Origin: Aneurinibacillus aneurinilyticus ATCC 12856
GTDB taxonomy: Bacteria > Bacillota > Bacilli > Aneurinibacillales > Aneurinibacillaceae
Assembly (NCBI RefSeq): GCF_000466385.1
Contig: NZ_KE952847.1
Span: forward strand, 1-64,000
Direction of reading: 5' to 3'
DNA: 64,000 bases
Position 1 is the stretch's first letter, and each line of letters begins with the position of its first letter. Shown one piece after another: positions 52,040 through 60,444 of this stretch. Below the pieces are notes generated by a model. It was not told the origin of the DNA, did not search any database, and saw only the letters and a program-made list of their open reading frames with translations. The position numbers were made by a program, and so were the translations under genes.

Positions 52040-53180
52040 ATTCCAATTCCTCCGTTATTTCGTTAAATTCGTTTTTTACGTTTGATATATTCATAGCTGG
52101 CCGCTTATCCGAATTTGGAACCAGCGTTGGCTTGCCCGGTGGTTTATGTATGAGACCACCGAGAATTTGCTCAAATTTCTTTTTGCCCATCAGCTTCTGC
52201 ATTTCCGTAAGGGTAATAAGGCTATGGCGGTAAATATCCTTATAGCCGTTTGCCTTGGCTGCTTCAGCCACAGCCTCTTCGTCCTTATATTTACGGATAG
52301 ACCTACCCTCGACTACCTTAAAACCGTGCCACTCTTTCCCGTGATTAACGGCAGCATCCGTAGCATAAGCAATGATTTCATTTGCCCACTTTGAAAGGTC
52401 GGACAATTTAGAGAGAACTTCCTCAATTTCAGAGTCCGTAAGTAGGGGTGGCAGTCTAAACTCCATCTGTGCTAATTTCAGCTTTTCTTCAGCCCTTGCA
52501 CGGCATTTAACAGCCGCACGACAGAATGTACACCATTCACCTGGAAGGTAGTCACCTTCGCCTTCATATGCCTTCTTCGCCTTTGGTTTCAGTTCATTTT
52601 CTGCCCAGTCTTTTAATTCCTTTACCGGGATTGTCCATGTGCTGACATTTTCCCTGCGGGGTTGGAAGATGGTCATAGAAACCTCCTCAATGTCATACAG
52701 GCTATCGTAGATTTCCAAAGCTCCAAGGGCATACAATTTCATCTGCGGATTATCCACCGCATCTACCAACACACCCATGCCGTACTTAAAATCAATTATG
52801 TGAAGATTTTTGTCACCAATGATGATGCAGTCACCAGTTCCGAACCCCTGTGGTACATAGCAGGAAAAATCAAGACGTTGTTCAATAAGTATTAACGGGT
52901 CCGTACAGCTTTGTTTCGCCAGTTCAAGCTGCTCCATTACAAATTCCACATAGGCATCGCTGTGTTCTTCCATCTCATCGGTGTTATAAGCCGAGACAGG
53001 ACGCTTACTCCTCATGTGAAGTGCTTTTTTAAGTTTATGTTCACAGAGAGCATGGGCGGCGGTACCTTCAGCGGCTGCATTGGATTCGCTATTTTCAAAT
53101 TCTAGTTCCAATCTTGCAGATGGTAGGCAATTCAACCACCTATGGGACCCTGATGCGGAAAGTACTGCGTGATCACTCAT
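52032..53180 (-). CDS. DUF2800 Cas4/RecB-like nuclease
   Basis: The 382-residue product begins AVLSASGSHRWLNCLPSARL and has GTGDCIIIGDKNLHIIDFKY (PD-(D/E)XK-type Asp and Lys), LYALGALEIYDSLYDIEE, and a cysteine pattern LPGEWCTFCRAAVKCRARAE that could bind an iron-sulphur cluster. DUF2800 proteins act as recombination exonucleases beside DUF2815 proteins. Overlaps at both ends show an operon. Confidence 0.9.
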   Translation of the reverse strand: MSDHAVLSASGSHRWLNCLPSARLELEFENSESNAAAEGTAAHALCEHKLKKALHMRSKRPVSAYNTDEMEEHSDAYVEFVMEQLELAKQSCTDPLILIEQRLDFSCYVPQGFGTGDCIIIGDKNLHIIDFKYGMGVLVDAVDNPQMKLYALGALEIYDSLYDIEEVSMTIFQPRRENVSTWTIPVKELKDWAENELKPKAKKAYEGEGDYLPGEWCTFCRAAVKCRARAEEKLKLAQMEFRLPPLLTDSEIEEVLSKLSDLSKWANEIIAYATDAAVNHGKEWHGFKVVEGRSIRKYKDEEAVAEAAKANGYKDIYRHSLITLTEMQKLMGKKKFEQILGGLIHKPPGKPTLVPNSDKRPAMNISNVKNEFNEITEELEYE

Positions 53181-53496
53181 TCCCTAGTACCTCCGCATCT
53201 TTCAACATATCTGCATAATGTTTTGGGTCAACTTCGCTTAATTTAGAGCCACCGTATTTTTTGATGATTTCTCTCACTTGAGAAGTAAGACCGGCTTGAC
53301 TCTTTTCAGCGAGTTTTGCTCTTACTTCCTCCAGAGTGATCTCCTTTTTCTTTGGCGCAGGTTCTTTTACAGGTGTAGTCGGTTCTTTTGCTTCGACAGG
53401 TTCATTGCCCGCCATTACATCGGCAACCGCTTGTATGCTGTCTGCCAAAGAGCGCATATCAGAAACCACATCAAGAAGTAGTTTGATTTTGCTCAT
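53173..53496 (-). CDS. Small phage protein upstream of DUF2800
   Basis: The 107-residue product has a helical N-terminus (KIKLLLDVVSDMRSLADSIQ), a proline-rich linker with EPTTPVKEPAPKKKEITLEE, and a C-terminal helical domain (VRAKLAEKSQAGLTSQVREI, KKYGGSKLSEVDPKHYADML). The family is common here in Bacillota phages and is sometimes named rRNA-biogenesis-like without evidence. It probably acts with the recombination proteins. AGGGAGGATTAAACC precedes the ATG. Confidence 0.7.
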   Translation of the reverse strand: MSKIKLLLDVVSDMRSLADSIQAVADVMAGNEPVEAKEPTTPVKEPAPKKKEITLEEVRAKLAEKSQAGLTSQVREIIKKYGGSKLSEVDPKHYADMLKDAEVLGNE

Positions 53497-53689
53497 GGTT
53501 TAATCCTCCCTCCTTAATCTCACTGATGGCGAGTTCCTGTACGGTGTCACCCGGAACAAGAATAGTCAGTTTCTGTTTATCACCAAGTAAGAAACGAAGG
53601 AAACGCTCCCTTATAGTGACATTACGACAGGAAACAATCCCGCCAGACTGTGGAGTTTTTGAAACACTGATTTTCAAGTTGTGTTTCAT
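53471..53689 (-). CDS. Small protein heading the recombination operon
   Basis: The 72-residue product reads HNLKISVSKTPQSGGIVSCR, then NVTIRERFLRFLLGDKQKLT and ILVPGDTVQELAISEIKEGG. It is basic at the N-terminus and beta-rich. It has no known function but often precedes this replication/recombination operon. GAGGTGAAGAAC precedes ATG 53689. It is the first gene behind promoter-like motif copy C. Confidence 0.65.
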   Translation of the reverse strand: MKHNLKISVSKTPQSGGIVSCRNVTIRERFLRFLLGDKQKLTILVPGDTVQELAISEIKEGGLNHEQNQTTS

Positions 53690-53732
53690 GTTCTTCACCT
53701 CTTTCCGAGAGCGTTTATGTGCTGCCCTCTAC

Positions 53733-53766
53733 CTATTAGCCGTGGCAAGAGGGGAAAGTTGAGGAA
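53733..53766 (-). promoter_or_regulatory. Prophage promoter-like motif, copy C (recombination operon)
   Basis: Minus-strand CAACTT (53756-53761) and TAATAG (53733-53738) are exactly 17 bases apart, within TCCTCAACTTTC and GGCTAATAGGTAGAGG. The motif overlaps the last codons of the sigma-like gene (SSTFPSCHG, stop) and stands 44 bases before ATG 53689. Confidence 0.6.
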
Positions 53767-54305
53767 TCTGGAAAAACTTTTTTGAAATTCTTCTTGGCTA
53801 TATCTAAACGGTGTGAAATTGCACTTTTACTAACACCCTCCCGCTCTGCATACTCTGTTACAGAAACGCCATCCAGGAATATAGCAATCAGTAACTCTGC
53901 TTGTTTTTCCTTGAGGGTCTTGCGGATAATTTCACAGAGATATTCATACTCCTCTTGTTTCTCCCGAGTCACTTCATCTGAATTGTCAGGATATAACTCA
54001 ATCGTATTTTCCTTTATGTTTTTACCCTCATTATCGTCATTGGCTTTTGTGTAGCCTTTTTTTCCATTAAGTTTCTTAGGAGGGGTAGTAGTAGCTGAAT
54101 GACGATCCAGTTTACGCCAGTTATTGTACTCGGGCCTGTTAAAACGCTCGTCCATAATCTCCTGTGGTGAACGACGAGTCACGGTTTCCGTATCTTCGGC
54201 ACAAGATAGCCTCTCCTCATAATCTGCATCAATCATTAAGGTAAAGTCCTCGTCCGGTACCTCCAAATAGGTAGGTTTGTTGTCGTACATAATTCTAATT
54301 TTCAT
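53736..54305 (-). CDS. Sigma-70-region-4-like regulator
   Basis: The 189-residue product has an acidic N-terminus (KIRIMYDNKPTYLEVPDEDF, TLMIDADYEERLSC). Its C-terminal sigma region 4-like helix-turn-helix (KEKQAELLIAIFLDGVSVTE, YAEREGVSKSAISHRLDIAK) is followed by a short Ser/Thr-rich tail. It lacks region 2, so it may work as an anti- or accessory sigma rather than a full factor. ATG 54305 follows AAAGGATGC. It begins the minus-strand early operon and could be the protein that reads the three promoter-like copies. Confidence 0.8.
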   Translation of the reverse strand: MKIRIMYDNKPTYLEVPDEDFTLMIDADYEERLSCAEDTETVTRRSPQEIMDERFNRPEYNNWRKLDRHSATTTPPKKLNGKKGYTKANDDNEGKNIKENTIELYPDNSDEVTREKQEEYEYLCEIIRKTLKEKQAELLIAIFLDGVSVTEYAEREGVSKSAISHRLDIAKKNFKKVFPDSSTFPSCHG

Positions 54306-54335
54306 TTTGCATCCTTTCCGCCGGACTGCATTGGC

Positions 54336-54477
54336 GGCAAAGGATACAAAAATAGGTCTGTGCCTCGAAGTACACAGACCCTTTGTCCTGAAAATGAGCG
54401 CAACAAGGTAAGGTACTTCTATTGCAACGCATAACAATCCTTAACGGACTGAAACGTAACAATATGTATCCTTTGCC
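54336..54477 (-). promoter_or_regulatory. Leader with inverted repeats and terminator-like hairpin
   Basis: GGCAAAGGATAC (54336-54347) and GTATCCTTTGCC (54466-54477) are perfect inverted repeats. Inside, GGTCTGTG (54355-54362) pairs with CACAGACC (54373-54380), and on the minus strand this stem is followed by TATTTTTG. Depending on which pairing forms, the leader could end transcription before the sigma-like gene at 54305 or let it pass. The 15-mer AACAAGGTAAGGTAC lies within at 54402-54416. Confidence 0.5.
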
Positions 54478-54603
54478 CTTATTGCAAATCAGGCATTTGA
54501 TATTTTTATAGCTGGTAAGCGAACGAGTTTTTCTTTTTTGCTAAAAGTAAGCTTGTCTTACCATCTATTTAAATTTTATTAATTTGGGCATCTGAAATCC
54601 TCA

Positions 54604-54636
54604 GCTGACACTCTGCTGATACTCCGCTGATACTCC
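54604..54636. repeat. Three 11-base tandem repeats
   Basis: GCTGACACTCT, GCTGATACTCC and GCTGATACTCC follow one another without gaps. They lie between the leader of the sigma-like gene and the promoter of the cargo operon. Function unknown. Confidence 0.7.
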
Positions 54637-54712
54637 GCAAATCTTTTTCATTTTCACCACGACAAAAAACTAAGCATTCGTAAAGAAATACTTAGTATTT
54701 TTAGATTATTGA

Positions 54713-54741
54713 TTGAAACACGCTTAGTAAATTGCTATAAT
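54713..54741 (+). promoter_or_regulatory. Promoter of the ABC-3C/type III operon with CTTAGT sites
   Basis: TTGAAA (54713-54718) and TATAAT (54736-54741) are 17 bases apart, a good sigma-A promoter. Copies of CTTAGTA or its complement lie just upstream (about 54669-54674 and 54691-54697) and in the spacer (54723-54729). They are likely operators for the XRE protein encoded 53 bases downstream. Confidence 0.75.
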
Positions 54742-54793
54742 AGTAAATACGCATTAATAAAAACCATCCAATAGTGCTTGGAGGGCGTTAAAA

Positions 54794-55012
54794 ATGGCAT
54801 TTAGTTATAATAAACTATGGAAACTTTTAATTGATAAAAAGATGTTGAAAAAGGATTTAATGGAAAGAACAAATTTAACTTCAACAACGTTAGCAAAAAT
54901 GGGGAAAGATTTACCGGTAAGCATGGATGTGTTAGGAAGAATATGTAAAGCTCTTGAAGTTAACATAGGCGATATCGTTGACTACATCGATGATGATACT
55001 CCGAAGAAATAA
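54794..55012 (+). CDS. XRE-family regulator of the cargo operon
   Basis: The 72-residue product (YNKLWKLLIDKKMLKKDLME, RTNLTSTTLAKMGKDLPVSM, VLGRICKALEVNIGDIVDY) is a compact YozG/Cro-type helix-turn-helix. Short XRE proteins like this often head restriction or defence operons, keeping them quiet until the self-protecting methyltransferase has been made. GGAGGGCGTT precedes the ATG. It is 23 bases before the first ABC-3C gene. Confidence 0.9.
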   Translation: MAFSYNKLWKLLIDKKMLKKDLMERTNLTSTTLAKMGKDLPVSMDVLGRICKALEVNIGDIVDYIDDDTPKK

Positions 55013-55035
55013 AACTATTGAAGGAGGCGCAATGT

Positions 55036-56274
55036 ATGAAAAAGTTATGCTTTGGTACTTTTGCAACAATTTTAAAGAGATGCAAGGCTAAAAGAATTTC
55101 ACAAAAACGATTGTGTGGTACCATGCTGCTTTCTATTGCGCCTACCTATGATATTAGTGGAGAAGATGGTACCGTTTCAGATTTAATACTAGGTAAAAAG
55201 AATTTATCCCCTATAGTAACCGATACCGCTCCTGGTGCAGACCCTCATGCTATCTCAGATTACTTTAAGCAAAACATTCTCCAGATGTTGGATAGTAATA
55301 AGAGAAATCTAATCGTTTTAGCCTTGAAGGACATTATTGCATCTGATGACTCTATCAAGCCTGATACAGTTGTTGAATTAGTAAACAGCATGACAAAGGA
55401 AGATATCATAAAGCGTAATGCCTTTGTATTAGAGGACTTTCTTGCAGGCATCCTACTTTATACAGTGCTTAACGTCGAAAATCGAAATTGTGAAAGTAGT
55501 GTTCGCGAGATAACAAATGAATACATACAGTCCTTTGAAGATAAAAGATTAGACATAAGCCTTATTAATACATATAGTAATTTGACTCCAAAGACTGCTT
55601 ACGAAATTGCGATTGATGCCCACTCCCTCGTATTGCTTGCAGAAACAGGGGGCAAATGCCAAAAGTGCGGAAGAGTTTTAGGTATAAAAAAAGAAGGCAA
55701 CGACATTAACTACGCTAAGGTCGTTCGCCTTTCAGAAACTGATGAAGTGGTTCTATGTGTTGATTGTGAACGTGAAATGCAAAGTGCCTCCGAAGAAGAG
55801 AAATTGGCTTTACTCTCGGACAAGCGTGACTTGGAAAATCTTATGATGGCAAGAGATGCTACTTCACGATATGTAATAGAGAAGCAAATTGAACAAGTAC
55901 TTCGGGAAGTCGATTTAATGGATGTAACCGATGATACACAGTTAAAAATCGAACCTGTTAAGGTAGAAAATAAAATTACCGAAAAACGGTTGAAAGACCG
56001 GGTGCTCGGAGATGTTCGGCAGTTATATGAAGGGGTCAACGATTCATTATATAGGCTTGCAGGAGAAAACAGTTTAAACGTTGATAAATTTGCTAGAAAT
56101 GTTAGGCGGATGTATGAAGATGCAAGTGAATCACATATATCGCAAAGCGAAATTTACTATCTGCTTGTTGAAACATTGTTTGAAAAGACAGGCCGCAAAT
56201 ATAGAGGTGCGTGTGAGATTATAATCTCCTACTTCGTACAAAGGTGTGAGGTGTTCGATGAGATTACCAAATAA
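55036..56274 (+). CDS. ABC-three-component system protein with zinc-binding motif
   Basis: The 412-residue product starts at ATG 55036 (AAGGAGGCGCAATGT upstream). The middle carries GGKCQKCGRVLGIKK and VVLCVDCEREMQSASEEE, two CxxC pairs of a zinc ribbon. The N-terminal helical part resembles the ABC-3C effector module (NSMTKEDIIKRNAFVLEDFL), and the C-terminus (NVRRMYEDASESHISQSEIY) is helical. ABC-3C systems pair such a variable component with a middle component and an ABC ATPase, and are viewed as conflict systems. This gene is in the effector/adaptor slot. Confidence 0.75.
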   Translation: MKKLCFGTFATILKRCKAKRISQKRLCGTMLLSIAPTYDISGEDGTVSDLILGKKNLSPIVTDTAPGADPHAISDYFKQNILQMLDSNKRNLIVLALKDIIASDDSIKPDTVVELVNSMTKEDIIKRNAFVLEDFLAGILLYTVLNVENRNCESSVREITNEYIQSFEDKRLDISLINTYSNLTPKTAYEIAIDAHSLVLLAETGGKCQKCGRVLGIKKEGNDINYAKVVRLSETDEVVLCVDCEREMQSASEEEKLALLSDKRDLENLMMARDATSRYVIEKQIEQVLREVDLMDVTDDTQLKIEPVKVENKITEKRLKDRVLGDVRQLYEGVNDSLYRLAGENSLNVDKFARNVRRMYEDASESHISQSEIYYLLVETLFEKTGRKYRGACEIIISYFVQRCEVFDEITK

Positions 56275-56497
56275 AGTAATTCCCTATACTAATAGCGTTA
56301 TTGCTCTGTTCCCAGATATCTTAGAGGCATTGGCACAACAGGACATGTCCCCTAAAGAATTGTTTGAAATAACAACTTTTCGTAAAAAGGACATGGCTGA
56401 TTTCCTGAGTGCTTTAAATTGCTTGTTTGCATTAGGTAAAATTGAATTAATTGAGGAAGGGAGGGTGCTTCGCTATGTTAAAGGAAATTCAGTGTGA
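56258..56497 (+). CDS. ABC-three-component system middle component
   Basis: The 79-residue product (RLPNKVIPYTNSVIALFPDI, EALAQQDMSPKELFEITTFR, LSALNCLFALGKIELIEEG) has the winged-helix pattern of the small middle component of ABC-3C systems. The start at 56258 overlaps the preceding gene by 17 bases and the end overlaps the ATPase gene by 23. The three proteins are therefore made together. Small winged-helix proteins of this type probably bridge ATPase and effector. Confidence 0.75.
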   Translation: MRLPNKVIPYTNSVIALFPDILEALAQQDMSPKELFEITTFRKKDMADFLSALNCLFALGKIELIEEGRVLRYVKGNSV

Positions 56498-58115
56498 TAA
56501 ATTTGCACCGGATCATCGAGTTATCCGGTTTAATTCAGGCCTAAATACAGTTTTAGGTAGCGCAGGCGGTAGCAACGCAATCGGAAAATCAACATTTCTA
56601 TGGATTATAGATTATGTATTCGGCGGTGAAAGCTATTACTCCCTAACTGATGATATAAAAAAGGAAATGGGTTCGCATATCATCTATTTCACTTTCGAGT
56701 TTGATGAACAGCCATACTATTTCTATAGAAGTACGGATGATCCTAAAAACGTATATCGAAGCGATGAAGAGGGCCGATTCATTACAAAATTATCGCTAGA
56801 AGATTTTCGGAAATTTCTGTTTCAGGAATATAAAATTGAGCTTCCTGCCCTTACATTTTCAGAAATAACCGAGCGTTTTTTCCGTATCTATGGTCGTGAA
56901 AATACACTTGAAAAGTATCCGTTGCTGGTAAAACCACGTGAGCAGGATGAAAAAGCTGTAGATTTTCTATTAAAGCTATTTGGGCATTACAGAATTCTTG
57001 CTTCTATAAAAAGTATGGAGGAAGAACTCGGAATTAAATCATCACAACTTAAGTCACGTCAGCGCCAGAAAGTGGATATAGAGAAAATTGAAAGTAACCA
57101 AAAAACAATAGAGTCGTTGAGGAATAGACTTCAAAAGCTAATGAAAAATAGTGAAGAAGCTCAATTAGCATTGTTCGGATTTGACACTCAAACGTTTGAA
57201 CGAATTTCAGCAATCCAAAAAGAGTTGAATATCTTTGTTCGCAAGCGTAATCGCCTCCAATCACAGCTAAATGCTATAAAGAACAATATTGCTGAAAACA
57301 AAGTCGACACCGCAAGTGAATTTGATTCCTTGGTACATTTTTTCCCAAACACTAATTTAAAGGCTTTTGAAGAGATTGAATATTTTCATAAAAAAATCAG
57401 AGAAATTCTAAGTGAAGAAATGGATGAGGAAATCGAGCGATTACAACCACTAATCGGTGAATATGACAAAGAGATTACGCGCCTTAATCGAAAAATCGAA
57501 GAATCTGGTCTTGCAAAAGAGATGTCTGAGAGGGTACTATCCCAGTGTGTTAATGTGTCTAAAAGCATCGATAAACTTGAAGAAGAAACAGCTGAGTTAA
57601 TTCATCAAAAGGAACTTCAAGAAACACGAGCTGAATCGGAACAAATACTTGAACAACTGTTGTTGCAACAAACAGAAAAGTTGGAGGAAATACAAGATGA
57701 CATAAATCTGCGCATGGAAATAATAAATGGCGTAGTAACTGAGAGACAGGAGACCGCTCCTCTTTTGTATATTACTCCCCAAAAGGGAATCATCTTTGAA
57801 ACACCTAGCAATACAAGTGAGGGAACAGCATACAAAAGCCTTGTTGTGTACGATTTAAGCATACTTGAATTACGGCCTATCCCTGCACTTATCCATGATT
57901 CAAATATTTTAAAGCGTATCGAGGATGTTCATCTGGAACGCATATTGGAGCGTTATCAGGCTAGTAGACGTCAGGTTTTTATTGCATTTGATAAAGCTGA
58001 CTCTACAACTACAAAGGCTCATAAAATTTTAGAATCGACAGCAATCTTACGCTTATCGGACGGAAATGAATTATTTGGTCGTTCGTGGAGTAAATACGAA
58101 TCGAATGATTATTAA
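56475..58115 (+). CDS. DUF2326 ABC-3C ATPase
   Basis: The 546-residue protein has an N-terminal ABC half (GGSNAIGKSTFLWIIDYVFG, Walker A around residue 35), a long coiled-coil middle (about 160-460: QRQKVDIEKIESNQKTIESL, ELNIFVRKRNRLQSQLNAIK, EEMDEEIERLQPLIGEYDKE) and a C-terminal half with ILELRPIPALIHDSNILKRI and RRQVFIAFDKADSTT (Walker B region). This SMC/Rad50-like build is DUF2326. It probably senses DNA or replication structures. GGGAGGGTGCTTCGCT precedes ATG 56475. Confidence 0.85.
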   Translation: MLKEIQCDKFAPDHRVIRFNSGLNTVLGSAGGSNAIGKSTFLWIIDYVFGGESYYSLTDDIKKEMGSHIIYFTFEFDEQPYYFYRSTDDPKNVYRSDEEGRFITKLSLEDFRKFLFQEYKIELPALTFSEITERFFRIYGRENTLEKYPLLVKPREQDEKAVDFLLKLFGHYRILASIKSMEEELGIKSSQLKSRQRQKVDIEKIESNQKTIESLRNRLQKLMKNSEEAQLALFGFDTQTFERISAIQKELNIFVRKRNRLQSQLNAIKNNIAENKVDTASEFDSLVHFFPNTNLKAFEEIEYFHKKIREILSEEMDEEIERLQPLIGEYDKEITRLNRKIEESGLAKEMSERVLSQCVNVSKSIDKLEEETAELIHQKELQETRAESEQILEQLLLQQTEKLEEIQDDINLRMEIINGVVTERQETAPLLYITPQKGIIFETPSNTSEGTAYKSLVVYDLSILELRPIPALIHDSNILKRIEDVHLERILERYQASRRQVFIAFDKADSTTTKAHKILESTAILRLSDGNELFGRSWSKYESNDY

Positions 58116-58134
58116 CATAGGAGGATCAAAAGAA

Positions 58135-60444
58135 ATGGCTGCAATTGATGATTTATTGCGCCAAATTCCGGACACTTCCTTGCGTAGCCGCTTGGAAGAG
58201 GAATTTGCCCGCATTTCAAAAAATAAAAAATTTGGACTTGTATTTGAGGAACATATCCCTGAATGCACTCCACTTTATGAGGTTTCTATCAAACGTGGCT
58301 CTACTGTTGCACAAAAAACAGGCCATATTAATAATGTATATACGGTGCTGAAATTAGATGGAGATACTGCCCTTTGTCGTAACAAAGCAACTGGTAATAC
58401 TGAGAACATACCAATCACGGAGCTAGTTTCAGTTGCTCAATTTGGCGAGCCAATTTTCCCCACCCTCCAGCCTATTGATTCAGTTAAAAATGCACCTGAT
58501 AGTAACTTATGGCATACAATCATTGAAGCAGACAATTATCATGCCCTTCAGTTACTGGAATATCTCTACCCTAAGAAGGTTGATTGTATTTATATTGACC
58601 CCCCATACAACACCGGTGCGCGGGATTGGAAATACAATAATAACTATGTTGATTCTAGTGACAACTGGCGACACAGTAAGTGGCTCTCAATGATGCAAAA
58701 GCGATTAAAGATTGCAAAAAGAATACTTGCTGATGATGGTGTTTTGATTACTACAATAGATGATAATGAATATGCGCATCTATGGGTTCTTCTTCATGAG
58801 ATTTTTCCAAACCTAACTCATACTTGCGTAACCATTCAGCATAATCCCGGTGGAACTCAGGGTAAAAAATTCTCTGTAACTCACGAATATGCAATATTTT
58901 CATATTCAGCTGATAGTATTATTTACCGTAAACAGCATACTGGTGGCGATGTCTATAATCTAAGACGTTGGGGAAGTACCTCAGGTCGTTATGAAGGCGC
59001 AACATGTTTCTATCCCGTAATTTTAGACTCGAATTATAACATTATCGGTTTCGGTGATTTACTTGATAAGGAATTACATCCATCAGCACAAGTAGAACAC
59101 AATGACGATGGTACCATTTATGTCTGGCCTATTGATAAAAATGGCATAGAAAAGAAATGGAGATATGGACGAGATACTGTAGAAACTGTTAGGGATCGAA
59201 TGTATGTTGAAAGGCGAGGAGACCGAATAGAAGTAATTCTTCGTAGGGAAAGTGAACCACCTAAAACTGTCTGGACAGATCCGTTATGTAATGCAGAAGC
59301 CCACGGTACTGATATGATCAAGGCCATACTTGGTGGTGGCTTCTCATATCCCAAATCACTTTATGCAGTCCGCGAAGCGCTAACATTCGCAGTTTCGGGT
59401 AAGAAAGACGCATTGATTGTTGACTTCTTTGCAGGAAGTGGTACCACATTACACGCAGTAAATTTACTTAATGCTGAGGACAACGGAAACCGCCGCTGCA
59501 TTTTAGTAACTAATAACGAAGTCTCAGATGATGAATCAAAAACCTTGAAAAAAAATGGCTATAAGCCCGGTGATATTGAATGGGAAAAACATGGAATATG
59601 TCGTGCTATAACTTGGCCTAGAACAAAGTATAGTATCCTTGGAAGACGTGATGATAGCTCTGTCTTAACGGGTGAGTACTTTACTACTCAGACTGTATCT
59701 GATGAAGTAGACCGTTCATTCTATCAGTTAAGTTTTGTCGATAACCCTACAGAATTAACAGCAGCTGCAAAAAAGCAAATTGTTTCTTTACTTCGAAATA
59801 AGGAAGGAAAGTCACAATTGCCGCAATCATTAGTAACCAAAGACTGTAAATTCATTGTTTCAAATAAACATACAGCATCAATTCTTTTTGATGTAAATGC
59901 AGTTGATGAGTGGTTATCTGCCATTGAAGAACAGGATCAAATATCAGACTTTTATATAGCCTCAAAATCGACTGCCATATTCAAGTCAATTAAGACACGT
60001 GTTTCAGAATTGCTAGGCCCCATTATTGTAACATCACAAGTTAAACGTCCAATGAGCGATGGTTTTCCTGCAAATGCTGAATACTTCAAGCTAGAATTCT
60101 TGGATAAAAATCTTGTTTCATTGGGCCAACAGTTCCACGAAATACTACCATTACTTTGGCTCAAATCTGGAGCTATTGGAAAGCGACCAGAAGTAAATTA
60201 CAATGAAGAACCAGAGATGTTAATTCTTCCGCAAAATGGCTTTGCTATTTTAGTCGATGAAACACGGTTCGCAGAATTTGCCGAAAAGCTTTCTGAAGAG
60301 AACGGTATCCAAATGGTCTATTTTGTAACTAACTCCGAGGAAGCATTCCGTGAAATGGCTGCCGGAGTAAAAGTAAATAACACATATCAATTATATCGAG
60401 ATTATATCGATAACTTTGTGTTAGGAAGCAGGAGGGATTCATAA
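58135..60444 (+). CDS. mod: Type III-like modification methyltransferase (Mod)
   Basis: A protein of 769 residues starting at ATG 58135 behind AGGAGGATCAAAAG. The methyltransferase core has KKVDCIYIDPPYNTGARDWK (motif IV, near residue 156) before DALIVDFFAGSGTTLHAVN (motif I, near 432), the beta-class order. About 300 residues between and around them form the target recognition domain. Such enzymes methylate adenine N6. It sits between the ABC-3C ATPase and Res genes, is 20 bases from the former and adjacent to the latter, and would protect the prophage host DNA. Confidence 0.9.
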   Translation: MAAIDDLLRQIPDTSLRSRLEEEFARISKNKKFGLVFEEHIPECTPLYEVSIKRGSTVAQKTGHINNVYTVLKLDGDTALCRNKATGNTENIPITELVSVAQFGEPIFPTLQPIDSVKNAPDSNLWHTIIEADNYHALQLLEYLYPKKVDCIYIDPPYNTGARDWKYNNNYVDSSDNWRHSKWLSMMQKRLKIAKRILADDGVLITTIDDNEYAHLWVLLHEIFPNLTHTCVTIQHNPGGTQGKKFSVTHEYAIFSYSADSIIYRKQHTGGDVYNLRRWGSTSGRYEGATCFYPVILDSNYNIIGFGDLLDKELHPSAQVEHNDDGTIYVWPIDKNGIEKKWRYGRDTVETVRDRMYVERRGDRIEVILRRESEPPKTVWTDPLCNAEAHGTDMIKAILGGGFSYPKSLYAVREALTFAVSGKKDALIVDFFAGSGTTLHAVNLLNAEDNGNRRCILVTNNEVSDDESKTLKKNGYKPGDIEWEKHGICRAITWPRTKYSILGRRDDSSVLTGEYFTTQTVSDEVDRSFYQLSFVDNPTELTAAAKKQIVSLLRNKEGKSQLPQSLVTKDCKFIVSNKHTASILFDVNAVDEWLSAIEEQDQISDFYIASKSTAIFKSIKTRVSELLGPIIVTSQVKRPMSDGFPANAEYFKLEFLDKNLVSLGQQFHEILPLLWLKSGAIGKRPEVNYNEEPEMLILPQNGFAILVDETRFAEFAEKLSEENGIQMVYFVTNSEEAFREMAAGVKVNNTYQLYRDYIDNFVLGSRRDS

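Larger units (their letters stand above)
54306..54793. other. 488-base divergent control region
   Basis: No gene. It holds the leader of the sigma-like gene (12-base inverted repeats 54336-54347/54466-54477 with an inner hairpin), a tandem repeat (54604-54636) and the promoter of the cargo operon (54713-54741). It is the junction between the prophage's minus-strand core and its plus-strand ABC-3C/type III cargo. Confidence 0.8.
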
